From contig OY754978.1 in the NCBI GenBank assembly GCA_963576475.1, forward strand, positions 18,979,678-19,043,677: 64,000 nucleotides of DNA, written 5' to 3'. Positions 10,846 to 22,039 of this stretch are shown here, one piece after another. A program made the translations under genes and the position numbers. Under the pieces are notes generated by a model. That model was given only the letters and a program-made list of their open reading frames with translations. It was not told the origin of the DNA and did no database searches. Numbering within the stretch: position 1 is the first letter of the stretch; each line of letters begins with the position of its first letter. This DNA comes from Molanna angustata (lineage: Eukaryota; Arthropoda; Insecta; Trichoptera; Molannidae).

Positions 10846-11215
10846 CAAATCAAATCAAATCAAATATTTTTATGTGTTACTCAAAGAGCATCGCAAACAC
10901 AATACGGCATAGTTACAAATGTTGTTAATAATTTTAATTTTGAATTATTTAAGTAGTTATTGTTGAATACTAAGTATTTGTGTTAGTTCTGTCCTCCCAT
11001 AATTTATGATGTATTTTTTAATATTCATTTTGAATATTCTTTGTGATGTTATTTCTTTAAGAGAGCAAGGTAAACTGTTGTAGAGTCGAGGAGCAATAAA
11101 TGAAAAATTTCTTTGACCAAAAGGTGTTTTCATATGTGGGATTGTGTAATTCAGGTTTGTACTTGTTCGATAGATTATAATTATGTTTAAGATTTGTAAG
11201 ACGGTAAATAACAAT
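10846..11215 (-). mobile_element. Non-LTR retrotransposon C-terminal end with (ATTTG)n tail
   Basis: The minus strand encodes about 85 residues including FGQRNFSFIAPRLYNSLPCS, typical of the extreme C-terminus of jockey/CR1-type ORF2 proteins (x-APRLWNSLP). The sequence then runs to a short tail of ATTTG units at 10847-10866. It is 5'-truncated, and the frame is open from about 11214 to the stop at 10957. Confidence 0.75.
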
Positions 11216-11280
11216 AATAATTTATAAAGCGCCGTTTAGTGAAACTCCAAGGGCGCTAAAATCGCGAGTCTCCCAATTAT
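11216..11280. repeat. Short dispersed repeat, family G
   Basis: AAAGCGCCGTTT and CCAAGGGCGCT recur in similar arrangement at 27482-27530, 28362-28418 and 62047-62092. Probably a LINE tail or small MITE end. Confidence 0.5.
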
Positions 11281-11422
11281 GGCAACCTGTTATTATGGTA
11301 CCTACTTTTAATTCATATTTGAAATCTATTGTTATAACTATAAATATTACCTACATAAATGTTAGTTTGAGAAGAAATACAAAATAATTGATAAAAATCA
11401 TTACTTTTTCGCATTTAATCAT

Positions 11423-11460
11423 GGGGTACATTTTTAACAATTTTATGTATTTATTAAAAC
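11423..11460. repeat. Left flank inverted repeat of the minisatellite
   Basis: Contains ATTTTTAACAATTTTA, whose reverse complement occurs on the far side of the array at about 13988-14003. Weaker matching extends outward (ATGG...GTA). Confidence 0.6.
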
Positions 11461-11478
11461 TAGCTTTATTCAAACCAC

Positions 11479-13962
11479 GAATAAGCTATGAATAAATCAT
11501 ATTCATTACCTAGTGAATAAGCTATGAATAAATCATATTCATTACCTAGTGATTAAGCTATGAATAAATCATATTCATTACCTAGTGAATAAGCTATGAA
11601 TAAATCATATTAATTACCTAGTGAATAAGCTATGAATAAATCATATTCATTACCTAGTGAATAAGCTATGAATAAATCATATTCATTACCTAGTGAATAA
11701 GCTATGAATAAATCATATTCATTACCTAGTGAATAAGCTATGAATAAATCATATTCATTACCTAGTGAATAAGCTATGAATAAATCATATTCATTACCTA
11801 GTGATTAAGCTATGAATAAATCATATTCATTACCTAGTGAATAAGCTATGAATAAATCATATTCATTACCTAGTGATTAAGCTATGAATAAATCATATTC
11901 ATTACCTAGTGAATAAGCTATGAATAAATCATATTCATTACCTAGTGAATAAGCTATGAATAAATCATATTCACTACCTAGTGAATAAGCTATGAATAAA
12001 TCATATTCATTACCTAGTGAATAAGCTATGAATAAATCATATTCATTACCTAGTGAATAAGCTATGAATAAATCATATTCATTACCTAGTGAATAAGCTA
12101 TGAATAAATCATATTCATTACCTAGTGAATAAGCTATGAATAAATCATATTCATTACCTAGTGAATAAGCTATGAATAAATCATATTCATTACCTAGTGA
12201 ATAAGCTATGAATAAATCATATTCATTACCTAGTGAATAAGCTATGAATAAATCATATTCATTACCTAGTGATTAAGCAATGAATAAATCATATTCATTA
12301 CCTAGTGAATAAGCTATGAATAAATCATATTCATTACCTAGTGAATAAGCTATGAATAAATCATATTCATTACCTAGTGAATAAGCTATGAATAAATCAT
12401 ATTCATTACCTAGTGAATAAGCTATGAATAAATCATATTCATTACCTAGTGAATAAGCTATGAATAAATCATATTCATTACCTAGTGATTAAGCTATGAA
12501 TAAATCATATTCATTACCTAGTGAATAAGCTATGAATAAATCATATTCATTACCTAGTGATTAAGCTATGAATAAATCATATTCATTACCTAGTGAATAA
12601 GCTATGAATAAATCATATTCACTACCTAGTGAATAAGCTATGAATAAATCATATTCATTACCTAGTGAATAAGCTAAGAATAAATCATATTCATTACCTA
12701 GTGAATAAGCTATGAATAAATCATATTCATTACCTAGTGAATAAGCTATGAATAAATCATATTCATTACCTAGTGAATAAGCTATGAATAAATCATATTC
12801 ATTACCTAGTGAATAAGCTATGAATAAATCATATTCATTACCTAGTGAATAAGCTATGAATAAATCATATTCATTACCTAGTGAATAAGCTATGCATAAA
12901 TCATATTCATTACCTAGTGAATAAGCTATGAATAAATCATATTCATTACCTAGTGAATAAGCTATGAATAAATCATATTCATTACCTAGTGATTAAGCTA
13001 TGAATAAATCATATTCATTACCTAGTGAATAAGCTATGAATAAATCATATTCATTACCTAGTGATTAAGCTATGAATAAATCATATTCATTACCTAGTGA
13101 ATAAGCTATGAATAAATCATATTCATTACCTAGTGAATAAGCTATGAATAAATCATATTCACTACCTAGTGAATAAGCTATGAATAAATCATATTCATTA
13201 CCTAGTGAATAAGCTATGAATAAATCATATTCATTACCTAGTGAATAAGCTATGAATAAATCATATTCATTACCTAGTGAATAAGCTATGAATAAATCAT
13301 ATTCATTACCTAGTGAATAAGCTATGAATAAATCATATTCATTACCTAGTGAATAAGCTATGAATAAATCATATTCATTACCTAGTGAATAAGCTATGAA
13401 TAAATCATATTCATTACCTAGTGAATAAGCTATGAATAAATCATATTCATTACCTAGTGATTAAGCAATGTATAAATCATATTCATTACCTAGTGAATAA
13501 GCTATGAATAAATCATATTCATTACCTAGTGAATAAGCTATGAATAAATCATATTCATTACCTAGTGAATAAGCTATGAATAAATCATATTCATTACCTA
13601 GTGAATAAGCTATGAATAAATCATATTCATTACCTAGTGAATAAGCTATGAATAAATCATATTCATTACCTAGTGAATAAGCTATGAATAAATCATATTC
13701 ATTACCTAGTGAATAAGCTATGAATAAATCATATTCATTACCTAGTGATTAAGCAATGAATAAATCATATTCATTACCTAGTGAATAAGCTATGAATAAA
13801 TCATATTCATTACCTAGTGAATAAGCTATGAATAAATCATATTCATTACCTAGTGAATAAGCTATGAATAAATCATATTCATTACCTAGTGAATAAGCTA
13901 TGAATAAATCATATTCATTACCTAGTGAATAAGCTATGAATAAATCATATTCATTACCTAGT
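11479..13962. repeat. 36-bp minisatellite, 69 tandem copies
   Basis: The unit is exactly 36 bp and the array spans 2,484 bp, which is 69 units. The unit starts GAATAAGC and ends TTACCTAGT, and contains the 7-bp inverted pair ATGAATA / TATTCAT around a 5-base loop. Most units are identical. Recurrent variants are GATTAAGC (units 3, 10, 12, 29, 31, 43, 45), GATTAAGCAATG (units 23, 56, 64), CACTACC (units 14, 32, 47) and singletons in units 4, 34 and 40. There are no spacers and no coding role. Confidence 0.98.
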
Positions 13963-13980
13963 GATTTGAACGATGTGATT

Positions 13981-14013
13981 TATAATTATTAAAATTGTTA
14001 AAAATAATTACCA
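13981..14013. repeat. Right flank inverted repeat of the minisatellite
   Basis: TAAAATTGTTAAAAAT mirrors the left flank at 11431-11446. Together they suggest that the array sits inside a terminal-inverted-repeat element. Confidence 0.6.
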
Positions 14014-14019
14014 TAGTTT

Positions 14020-14082
14020 GAAAAAAATACTGTATGGTAATAAACTCGCCACTTGCGTGGTATGCAAGAAAGTCTTTTTTAT
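14020..14082 (+). mobile_element. SINE family B, 3' fragment
   Basis: GTATGGTAATAAACTCGCCA followed by CTTGCGTGGTATGCAAG corresponds to the last 60 bp of family B. Confidence 0.7.
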
Positions 14083-15168
14083 TTTTACATAATTTGATAA
14101 TAGACATATACGATCATTACCACTTTAAATGACATTAATTATAGGCGCTGTGCAGTATAAAAACTACGCAAAAATTTAATTTAAAACTACGCATAAAATA
14201 AATATACTGATGTGTAAAATTTGTTAAGAATAAAAACAATTCAAATTTAAATAAAGAACATTCAATAAAAAAAAGATTTTTTTTCTCTTTCCGTGGATAA
14301 TATCCACAGACTATAAAGGCTAATAGCTTCTTGAGTATAAATAAGAATAATAGCTCTCCACATTTTGATCAAAACTATGGCTGTTACAGTTACTTTGCAT
14401 AATTTCATAACTAACTCTTGAGCTTTCTGTATTGTTCGCTGACTTAACACGAGAAACAAGAGTACGGCTAAGGTTTATGCCGAACAATTCAGTTGCTTTT
14501 ATGTTAAAACATAATGCGTTTTTAATTATACACAACTTAGGACCCGATGCCCTATTCACTTTTGCAGTTTAATGTATTTTTGCATGCATTTGCAGACTCA
14601 GCGTAGACTTTGCATGTAATTTATTCGGATAGAGTTTATCCTACCAGTATCTCATATAATATATATTTGTCGAAGAATGTCTGGTGTTATGTATGTTTTT
14701 ACTGACAGCTTATAAATTATTATAGTGTCTGATTGTTTGACGAAGTTATATGAGAGTAAACGAAATATAAAAACAGTGTATCATGAGGAGTGAATCAACC
14801 GATACAGAGAGGTAGGGGACCTCAATACATATCGATTTAATTCCCATGTATGTTCAGCGAAATTGAGTGGTTCAAAAGTTATGTACACTTGTGAAAATTT
14901 AATAAAAATCGGATTTCAGACTAAACTACTAAACTATTAGGTCTACATACGATCATGTTTTTTTTTATGATAATGGTTCAATAGTGATGCTTCTGGAAAA
15001 CAATACCATTGTGAGTCAGTACCTACCCAATAACTTAAAAAAAAATCCTAAAAAAATTTGCAAGCCTCAATTTTTCTCTTGGAACAATAATTTCCAAAAG
15101 TTATCTTAAAAACTACTACCATTTGTAGAGAGCTATCCCTGCAAATTTCATTCGCCTTGTATTAGACG
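14083..15168. other. Unassigned
   Basis: AT-rich, no gene or repeat recognised. Confidence 0.5.
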
Positions 15169-15409
15169 CAGCGGTCGGGGAACTTTTTTAACCATTACCC
15201 AAAAATATTTTTGCGTAAGTCGAAATTACCCCTTTCCCCCATTTTGAAAAGAAGACAATCAATGTATATTTAAATAATCATTATTTACTAAATTAATTTA
15301 CAGGGAAAATAAAAAAAAGTTACATGAAAATAGTAAGTATGTTATAGACAATAAATTAAAATAATTTTTACCCAATTAGGGGTAATTTACCCCGGTTCCC
15401 CGACCGCTG
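15169..15409. mobile_element. hAT-like non-autonomous element
   Basis: Terminal inverted repeats are CAGCGGTCGGGGAAC at 15169-15183 and its exact complement at 15395-15409. Subterminal TTACCC motifs occur on both sides. The CAGNG start fits hAT transposons. TATTA lies on both sides, but an 8-bp duplication is only partly matched. The 241-bp body is non-coding. Confidence 0.75.
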
Positions 15410-16400
15410 TATTAACTATGGACACCTCGTATATAAAGCCAAAAGAATATGGTTAGTACAAAGTAGGAAGGTACACTAACTTGACAGAATTCCGCAGTCT
15501 CCTACCCCACTCCATAGGGAACGTTTTAGAGCTTGTAGCTCTTTTCATCCCCAGAGCGGCTGCTCGTCTGACAAAACAAGAAATACCATCAAGCATAGTA
15601 GATAGTTACATCAAGCACAGTAGCGGATTATTTTTGACAGCGGTATGAAAAGTGGTATGGAACATGGATGATGATGATGAATCTCAGAAAAAGCCTCTTG
15701 ATCGCCAATGGTCATTGGCTTAGCACATTACTTCTGCCATCATGCCTTTAAGACGTCATAATCCAGCGAATGCAGTGCATTTTGATAATTTATATTTGAT
15801 ATCGATTTAAGGGCGCGAACAGATACTACAGAACTCACATCACAGGAATGAAGAAAAAATAGGATATTAGAGAACCAATGTATCTACAGATAAAGGTTAC
15901 AATGTCATATTTTTTGTAGATCTTCCTTAAATATCTTGGACTCGTTGGATAACCTTAAACATTTCGTCGTAATGGAAAACATGGAGGGTAGAAGATGCAG
16001 AGGTCAAAATGACCTTTTGTTCGTTACAGAATCTAATGTCCTTTCCTTAGACAATCCTTCACCGAAGAACACCATTCGTTGAGTGATTGAATGTGGTCAT
16101 CATCATCAGTCATGAGGCCATTGAGGATGATATATACATTGGATAAATAAATTCATATAAAAATAATAATTTAATACATACGACTTCGCAACGCCGGGTT
16201 CAGTTCAGAAGGTATACCTAGTTTTATGCAGCAACAAAAAATGGACTTACTTTATTTATTACATAATATTATAATGTATTGTTATAGTAAAATAAATAAG
16301 AGTATGTATATAATTACACTTTTAATATGTGTACTGTTTATAAATGCTCCCGAATTTTTAAATGGCGTTTTATGTATCTTTAATGTCATAGTAATTATTC
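15410..16400. other. Mostly unassigned
   Basis: Includes ATGGATGATGATGATGA at 15666-15682 and a stretch at 15930-16100 sharing GAGTGATTGAATG with 5.44 kb. Probably degraded LINE ends. No intact frame. Confidence 0.4.
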
Positions 16401-16404
16401 TTTT

Positions 16405-16555
16405 TCAGCCTTAGCCTATTTCCATCCACTCTTGGACGAAGGTCTTTATCATCAGCTTCCACGTCGCTCTGTCCTGTGTAGTCTGGATTCAGGTCACGTC
16501 AATATATCGTTTCAGTTCATCTTTCCATCTCATCTTACTCTTTTGGTCTTATTAG
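16405..16555 (-). mobile_element. LINE 3'-region fragment
   Basis: TATTTCCATCCACTCTTGGA and GACGAAGGTC-like sequence resemble the region at 38527-38645 (CTATTTCCACCCAATCCTGA ... CGAAGACC). Both appear to be reverse-oriented copies of one RTE-type 3' end. Confidence 0.55.
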
Positions 16556-16679
16556 ACATAGTTATTAACAATTTTGTTAGTTAAAAGTTGGATTCGTATA
16601 AAATTTTAAAACTTGTTTATTTTTCACTGAAAGCAGAAAAAATGTAGGCAACTGGGCAACTGAGGTCTATGCTATATGC

Positions 16680-17060
16680 AATATTTATATATTTATTAAT
16701 TAATTCATTTATTTATTATTAATTAATGTATTTATTTAATGTTTTTTTTAAATTAGTTTCTTTATTTTTTTTGTTTATTAATTATACATTTAATTAATTA
16801 ATTTATTTATTGTTTTATTGATTTATTTTTTTTTATTTTTTTATTGATTTATTTATTATTTTATTGATTGATTGATTGATTTATTTATTCATTTATTTAT
16901 TTATTTTTTTATTTGTTTATTTATTTATTTATCTATTTATTTAAATATTTATTTATTTATTTATTAATTTAATTATTTATTTATTTGTTTATTTATTTAT
17001 TTATTTATTTATTTATTAATTAATTAATTAATTAATTAATTTATTTATTTATTTATCTAT

Positions 17061-17115
<55 letters not shown>

Positions 17116-17120
17116 TTTGT

Positions 17121-17151
<31 letters not shown>

Positions 17152-17154
17152 TTT
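16680..17154. repeat. (TTTA)n tract with TTAA and TTGA interruptions
   Basis: About 470 bp, almost entirely T and A with 4-base periodicity. The purest stretch is 17041-17152. Confidence 0.95.
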
Positions 17155-17259
17155 TGAGAAACACGGTAAAAATAGTAGACATTAGTTTTCTACCTTTTAT
17201 TCAATGTTGCATCGTTTGAAAACGTCAATTACTTTAGAAAATTATAATTTTTAATTAGA

Positions 17260-17880
17260 TATACTCAAAAACACCGCATTTAACAATGGTTACGACTTAA
17301 ATACAATAGATAATATTATAAATAAATTACAAAAAAGACAATGTAATCAATTATCTGTACAGCGGGAAAGAATATTTTAAAACAAATGATCAGAAGTGGC
17401 GCAGAATTTTTTTGTCACGGAAAAAATAAATTCCTTTTTTTTTAAAGACAGATATAAGAGCAGCTTTTTATAGTAAAAAATAATTTAGGAATGTTTTTAA
17501 AAAAATAATAAAGACAAAGACACTTTACTAATTAATCCTGGGGTGTAGAGATTAAATAATTGTGATTATTGTCAAGATATTAGTAAAACAACTAGAAATT
17601 TCGACATTAGAATAGCAAGGAACATAATATGCAATGCTTGAAGAGTAATAATTTTTCAGAATTTACCAATCATTTGATTGAAAATAGTCATTATTTGTAC
17701 AATAGTCAAACGGGTCACAAAATATTACATATCAATAAAGAGGGTTTGAGATTAGATAATTTGGAGGCCATAGAAATAAAAAAAGGCATTGATAAAAAAC
17801 AAAAAATAATTTATAACTAATTGCATTCGAATTTAAACTCCGCCCATCAACTTTTTGATCAAATTTTTATGCAGACGTTT
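17260..17880 (+). mobile_element. Penelope-like element relic with GIY-YIG endonuclease tail
   Basis: Translated pieces read NGYDLNTIDNIINKLQKRQC, later NCDYC, IARNI, then from 17629 a frame with NFSEFTNHLIENSHYLYNSQ, ILHINKEG and LDNLEAIEI. The order of an FxxHLIEN-H motif, LH-NKG and LExxEI matches the C-terminal GIY-YIG endonuclease of Penelope-like retroelements. Multiple stops and frameshifts show decay. It lies directly 3' of the (TTTA)n tract. Confidence 0.7.
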
Positions 17881-17999
17881 CATACGTACATAGAAAGTTT
17901 TGTATTTGAGTCTGTCCGGACGAAGGAGCGGGTACGTATCTCGAAAATAGTTGACATAAAAATACTCAAAGATATTTATTTATTTTAATTATATTAAGT

Positions 18000-18260
18000 C
18001 TTCTTTAACTTCTTCTGACACTCTCCCAACTTACTGCTTATTGCCTCTATAGGCTATTGGGGTCGGCTCATGTCGTCCTCAAGCTGTATACGTACTCCAC
18101 GCTTTCATGCAAGTCAAGCAATTGTTCTTGGAGAATTTTTTTATCTAGGTTTTCTTTGCTCTTCCTCTGGTTGATAAACGAGGAAGATTAATATTTATTG
18201 CCTTATTTACGGTATGGTCTCTTGGTCTCCTTTTTGCAAGCCCATGCCTTCTAACTTGCA
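18000..18260 (-). mobile_element. Probable LINE fragment
   Basis: Contains GGCTATTGGGGTCGGCTCAT and a TCTTCCTC-like region, resembling reverse-oriented LINE 3' sequences common in insects. No frame is intact, and no second copy lies in the window. Confidence 0.4.
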
Positions 18261-18417
18261 ATAGGTATTAGACAACTGGACGATTTATTTTGGTAGGTAT
18301 CTACACAATATTATCCAACTAGACAATAGATTATTGAATCTACGTAACGTTATCTAACTAGATTCTTATGTAAGTACCTATCTAACGATAATATATGTAC
18401 ATACTCGTACGTACATA

Positions 18418-18925
18418 CATACCGTCACGCCATTTCCCTCATGGGGTAGGCAGAGAGAACCGAACGCCAATTTTTTCTATCTTGACACACATTCATCGCC
18501 TCATCAACATTCATATAGGTATACATCGTCTTATATATGTTCGTCTGTTGTTCACGCTTCTTACATTTCCATCTTTCAGAAAATCGTTTACATGGTCGTG
18601 CCATCCTTTTCTTGGGCGCCCCCAACATGTTATTACGTTCCTGTCAGCTTTGTATATTTTCTTCGTCAGTTGTTCTTCATTCATTCTCCCCAAGCGACCA
18701 AATCATCTCAATGTCTTAACTTTCATTCTGTTAATTATATCTTTCTTCATCTAACATTCTTTCCTTGTATCTTCATTTCGAACTCATACATCGTTCTCTT
18801 ACAAATTCTTCTAAGCGGTCTCATTTCAACTGCATTTATTATGCTTTCGTGCGACTTCTGCCATGTCCAGATCTCACTTGCATACGTCAGGGTTGAAACT
18901 ACGATTGCGTTATGAATGTCGTTAT
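18418..18925 (-). mobile_element. RTE-type LINE C-terminal relic, lineage 1
   Basis: The minus strand contains pieces equivalent to the frame at 34263-34625: a GRMNEEQLTKKIYKADR-like stretch, GRPRKGWHDHVND, and a terminal WRSVLSAYP. The 3' end (GGAAATGGCGTGACGGTATG in minus sense) is followed by a degenerate TATG/TACG tail. The 5' part near 18880-18920 reads like ...HNAIVVSTLTYASEIWTWQK. Frameshifts prevent a continuous frame. Confidence 0.85.
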
Positions 18926-18947
18926 GGGTCGATGGGTCTAAGGTATA

Positions 18948-19120
18948 GATGGGTCGATGGCAGAGCGGTTAGCGCGCTGGGCTAGTAATCCAGTGGTCGC
19001 GAGTTCGAATCCTGCCTCGACCGATCTCGTTCACCTATAGCACAAGCATTTATTTGCTTATTTTAGGGAACGTAGGAAGATGTATATGTACTTGTTTAAC
19101 AAGGACATATTCATTTTTTT
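18948..19120 (+). mobile_element. tRNA-Thr-derived SINE, family A, near-intact
   Basis: The head folds with D, anticodon and T arms. The anticodon loop CTAGTAA gives AGT (Thr), and one T-stem pair is broken. A-box GGCAGAGCGGTTAGCG and B-box GAGTTCGAATCC are present. The body GCACAAGCATTTATTTGC and the end ACAAGGACATATTCATTT agree with copies at 20.4, 31.3, 47.0 and 49.9 kb, so this is a recent copy. It abuts the RTE relic on its left. Confidence 0.95.
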
Positions 19121-19996
19121 CAAATAATAATAATAATAAGAATAATCGTCCAACTAGATAATGAATTTTTAAATATATTATGTACCTACACAATATTATC
19201 CAATTAGATAATTTATTAAACCACCTCATTGTAATTTTATTCCTCATTCGAAAACGGGTAGTGAACCGAAGTGTAAGTAAGTAGGTACACGTAGTTGAAT
19301 GCTTCATTGTAGGTATTTGTCGTAGTGCGGTATGTGGGGATAACTGCTAGGTACGTGGGTAGTGTGTAGTTCTCCATTTCCTTCATCTCATCGTCTTACA
19401 GCTGTTGTGGTACTTAACACCGACCGCCGTTGTAAGTTTTTTTACTTCTTGTTTTCTGATTGTTCATAAATATATCAAAAATATGCTGGCAGGTAGGTAA
19501 AGGGAGAGAGGATGGGGAAGTTATACAGTTATTGCTCTGTGCACTTGAATCCAATCCCAAATTCGAATTTTCGTTTAGAACTTATCTGCCTGTCGTCTGC
19601 GTTCATTATTTTACGATTATAACAACATACATACCTACCGCATTATTCTCCGTTACAAAGGTAGGTTCTTTTGCAGTAGAGAGTTGTAATTTAACTGTTG
19701 AGATTTCGTATTTATGTATATTTTTTCAATTAATGTTGTTTCGGTCGCACAATAAAATATCATGTTCGATATTATTTTTGTTATAATGACCATTTTATTT
19801 TTCATAAATTTAATTTCAAATTTGGTACACACGAAAAATAAAATTTGTTACAAATGAAAATATAAAATTTGTTACAAAATAAGTTAATATGTAGGTACTC
19901 AAAAATAAATGTAGGTAAATAAATAAAAAAAGGAAACACAAATAAATTTACTAATTTAAAGCATATTTTTGTAAAATTGCAATTGCAATTATGTTC
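19121..19996. other. Unassigned; short (AAT)n at start
   Basis: A short AAT repeat at about 19125-19147. Otherwise nothing is recognised. Confidence 0.5.
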
Positions 19997-20161
19997 TGCC
20001 CCCCCTAGACAACGTGTCATTCAGCTCAAGAAAAGAAACAAGAAAAGAAATGTATGAAAGTGACAGTTGCCAGTCACATGACAACTGTCACTTCCATACA
20101 TTGAGTTATCTTTTCTTGTTTCTTTTCGTGAGCTAAATGACACGTTGTCTAGGAGGGGGCA
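19997..20161. mobile_element. Snapback (foldback) MITE
   Basis: 165 bp. The ends carry CTAGACAACGTGTCATT and its complement. Long imperfect arms (AGAAAAGAAACAAGAAAAGA paired with TCTTTTCTTGTTTCTTTTCG) meet around a 12-base centre at about 20070-20081. The right arm has about 6 extra bases (GAGTTA). Non-coding. Confidence 0.85.
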
Positions 20162-20289
20162 GGTAAGAATGAGAGATCAGGACTGGATATAATATTTTAT
20201 CTGTAACAACCACCCACCCTCCCCCCATATTTTTACTTTGTCTAAATTTTATCTAATGTAATATTATATAAGAAAAAACCACAACATGT

Positions 20290-20395
20290 ACTTCACCAGT
20301 TGAAAAGGCCTTCACCAGGCGAAACGGTCGTCCTGGAGAGGAATAAAATAAATGTAGAATTTTATAATGGAATTCTACAAAGTCAACGCTGTCAG
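20290..20395. repeat. Repeat fragment related to 5.29 kb
   Basis: GGCCTTCACCAGGCGAAACG matches the reverse of 5289-5308. The following AATAAAATAAATGTAGAATT also looks like a retroelement end. Confidence 0.4.
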
Positions 20396-20417
20396 TGTAA
20401 ATAAAATTAAAAGTGCA

Positions 20418-20590
20418 GATGGGTCGGTGGCAGAGCAGTTAGCACACTGGGCTATTAATCCAGTGGTCGCGAGTTCGAATCCTGCCTCGACCGATTTCGT
20501 TCACCTATAGCACAAGCATTTATTTGCTTATTTTAGGGAACGTAGGAAGATGTATATGTACTTGTTTAACAAGGACATATTTATTTTAAA
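20418..20590 (+). mobile_element. tRNA-Thr-derived SINE, family A
   Basis: Almost identical to 18948-19120, with a few head changes (GGTCGGTGGCAGAGCAGTTA). The body and tail are intact. Confidence 0.95.
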
Positions 20591-22015
20591 AAAAATGTTT
20601 ATTTTCATGATATTTTACCCAATATTCAAAAAAAGAATTTATTTTAGACTGCATATTTTTTGGCAAATAAATTGATCTATTTTCTTTGCGTGTCTTCGCC
20701 TATTGTAAAAATATTATCGTTTCTTGTAAGTATGCTCGTTTTCCGTTGTTAGAATTAGTTAAGAATAGTTTTTTTTTTCTTTCTGTTAATTACTTATACT
20801 ATTTAAATGTTTCTCTTGCCCCATACACAAGTGTCCGTACTTCTAATGGGGCAATATTTTTGAATTATTATTGTATTTTATTGTCAAATGTACTTTTGTA
20901 TTCAGTAATGAAAAATAAATATAAAAATATATATTTATATATTTTAATTTTTTATGTACTGTCTCAAAACTATGTATTTTACTCTCTCAAGTGATTGGAG
21001 TCGGTCCCCCATGAGTAGGTACCTATCGGTGGGTGAGAGGTACTTTTATAATAATGTGCAAAAGTATGTAAGTACGTACCTAAGTCTGTGTGTATGTATG
21101 TATATAAATGTACCCAAGGAAGTTGGAATATTGCATAAAACCCTCTTGAGAGGAATTTAACGATAAATTTCGCCTCCGAAATATCTCACTTAAATATATC
21201 TTTTCCTATTTACTGGTTAGACCAGCGTCGAAGGGAAGTGAAATATAATAAATGTATTTGTGTATGCACATTCTTACCAACATCAGAATTCACATAATTT
21301 GTATTGTATGTTAAATTTATTTTTTGGTGACGATTTTGCTGCTTAATAATATTATTTTGATATTTTTGAATAATTTAAAATTTAAATCAATACGTTTTCA
21401 ATAACACGAAACTATGATTTAAAATTACTTCCTAGGATTTTTAATATTTTTTTTCTTAGAGTTATTGAATAGTGAATAGATTCTATAAAACATTTATAAT
21501 ATGTAATATTGTTCATTTTTATGCAGTTCAAAATGAACTGCGAGAGCTGGATTGATTCGAGTCCATGGTGGTATAATACGAAAAGTTTCACCAGTTGTCA
21601 ATAGATGGCGGTAGCATGTTGAAATTACAAAGCTCGTGAGTTTAAATTTATTTTACCAATATTGTTAATTTTTATCAATTGAGTCAAAGCTACTTAAAAC
21701 GATATTAGGGTTTTTTTAGTGTTTTGATTTTGTTATTATCAAAGTATGAGATAAGAAATGATGAAACGAAAACTATTTAAAAAGAACATTATAAATAATA
21801 TTACTGTACAGCTACGTACCTACGTTTTGAGCGAATTTTATTAAAGATTAGGTTGTAACAGTTCCCTATGGATTTGCTATTTTTCTATGGGGTAGGTACA
21901 TTTTTTCAAAAAATAACAACATGCCGATGGCAATGGGTGTACAATATTTAATTTGAGACAAATTTAAATTACCAAAGAATATTTCACATATGGACCTTAT
22001 TTATTTGTTTTATTT
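20591..22015. other. Unassigned
   Basis: No gene recognised. Positions 21600-21612 contain AATAGATGGCGGT, the reverse of the CGCCATCTATT motif found in the tandem units at 32-33 and 56-57 kb. Confidence 0.45.
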
Positions 22016-22039
22016 TAAACACTTTATTGTACAATACTT

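Noticed and set aside
11479..13962. CRISPR array (36-bp repeats)
   Set aside because: Units are directly adjacent with no spacers, and the context is eukaryotic TE-rich DNA.
11479..13962. Repeat-encoded protein on the minus strand (12 codons per unit, one open frame)
   Set aside because: The open frame has no ATG, and every GATTAAGC variant unit puts a TAA stop in it, so it breaks at least ten times.
16680..17154. Centromeric or telomeric repeat
   Set aside because: TTTA does not match the insect telomere repeat TTAGG, and the tract is short and imperfect. It is an ordinary microsatellite.
18948..19019. Functional tRNA-Thr gene
   Set aside because: It is tRNA-like with an AGT anticodon, but it has a T-stem mismatch and an acceptor mismatch, is fused to a SINE body, and recurs as a dispersed family.
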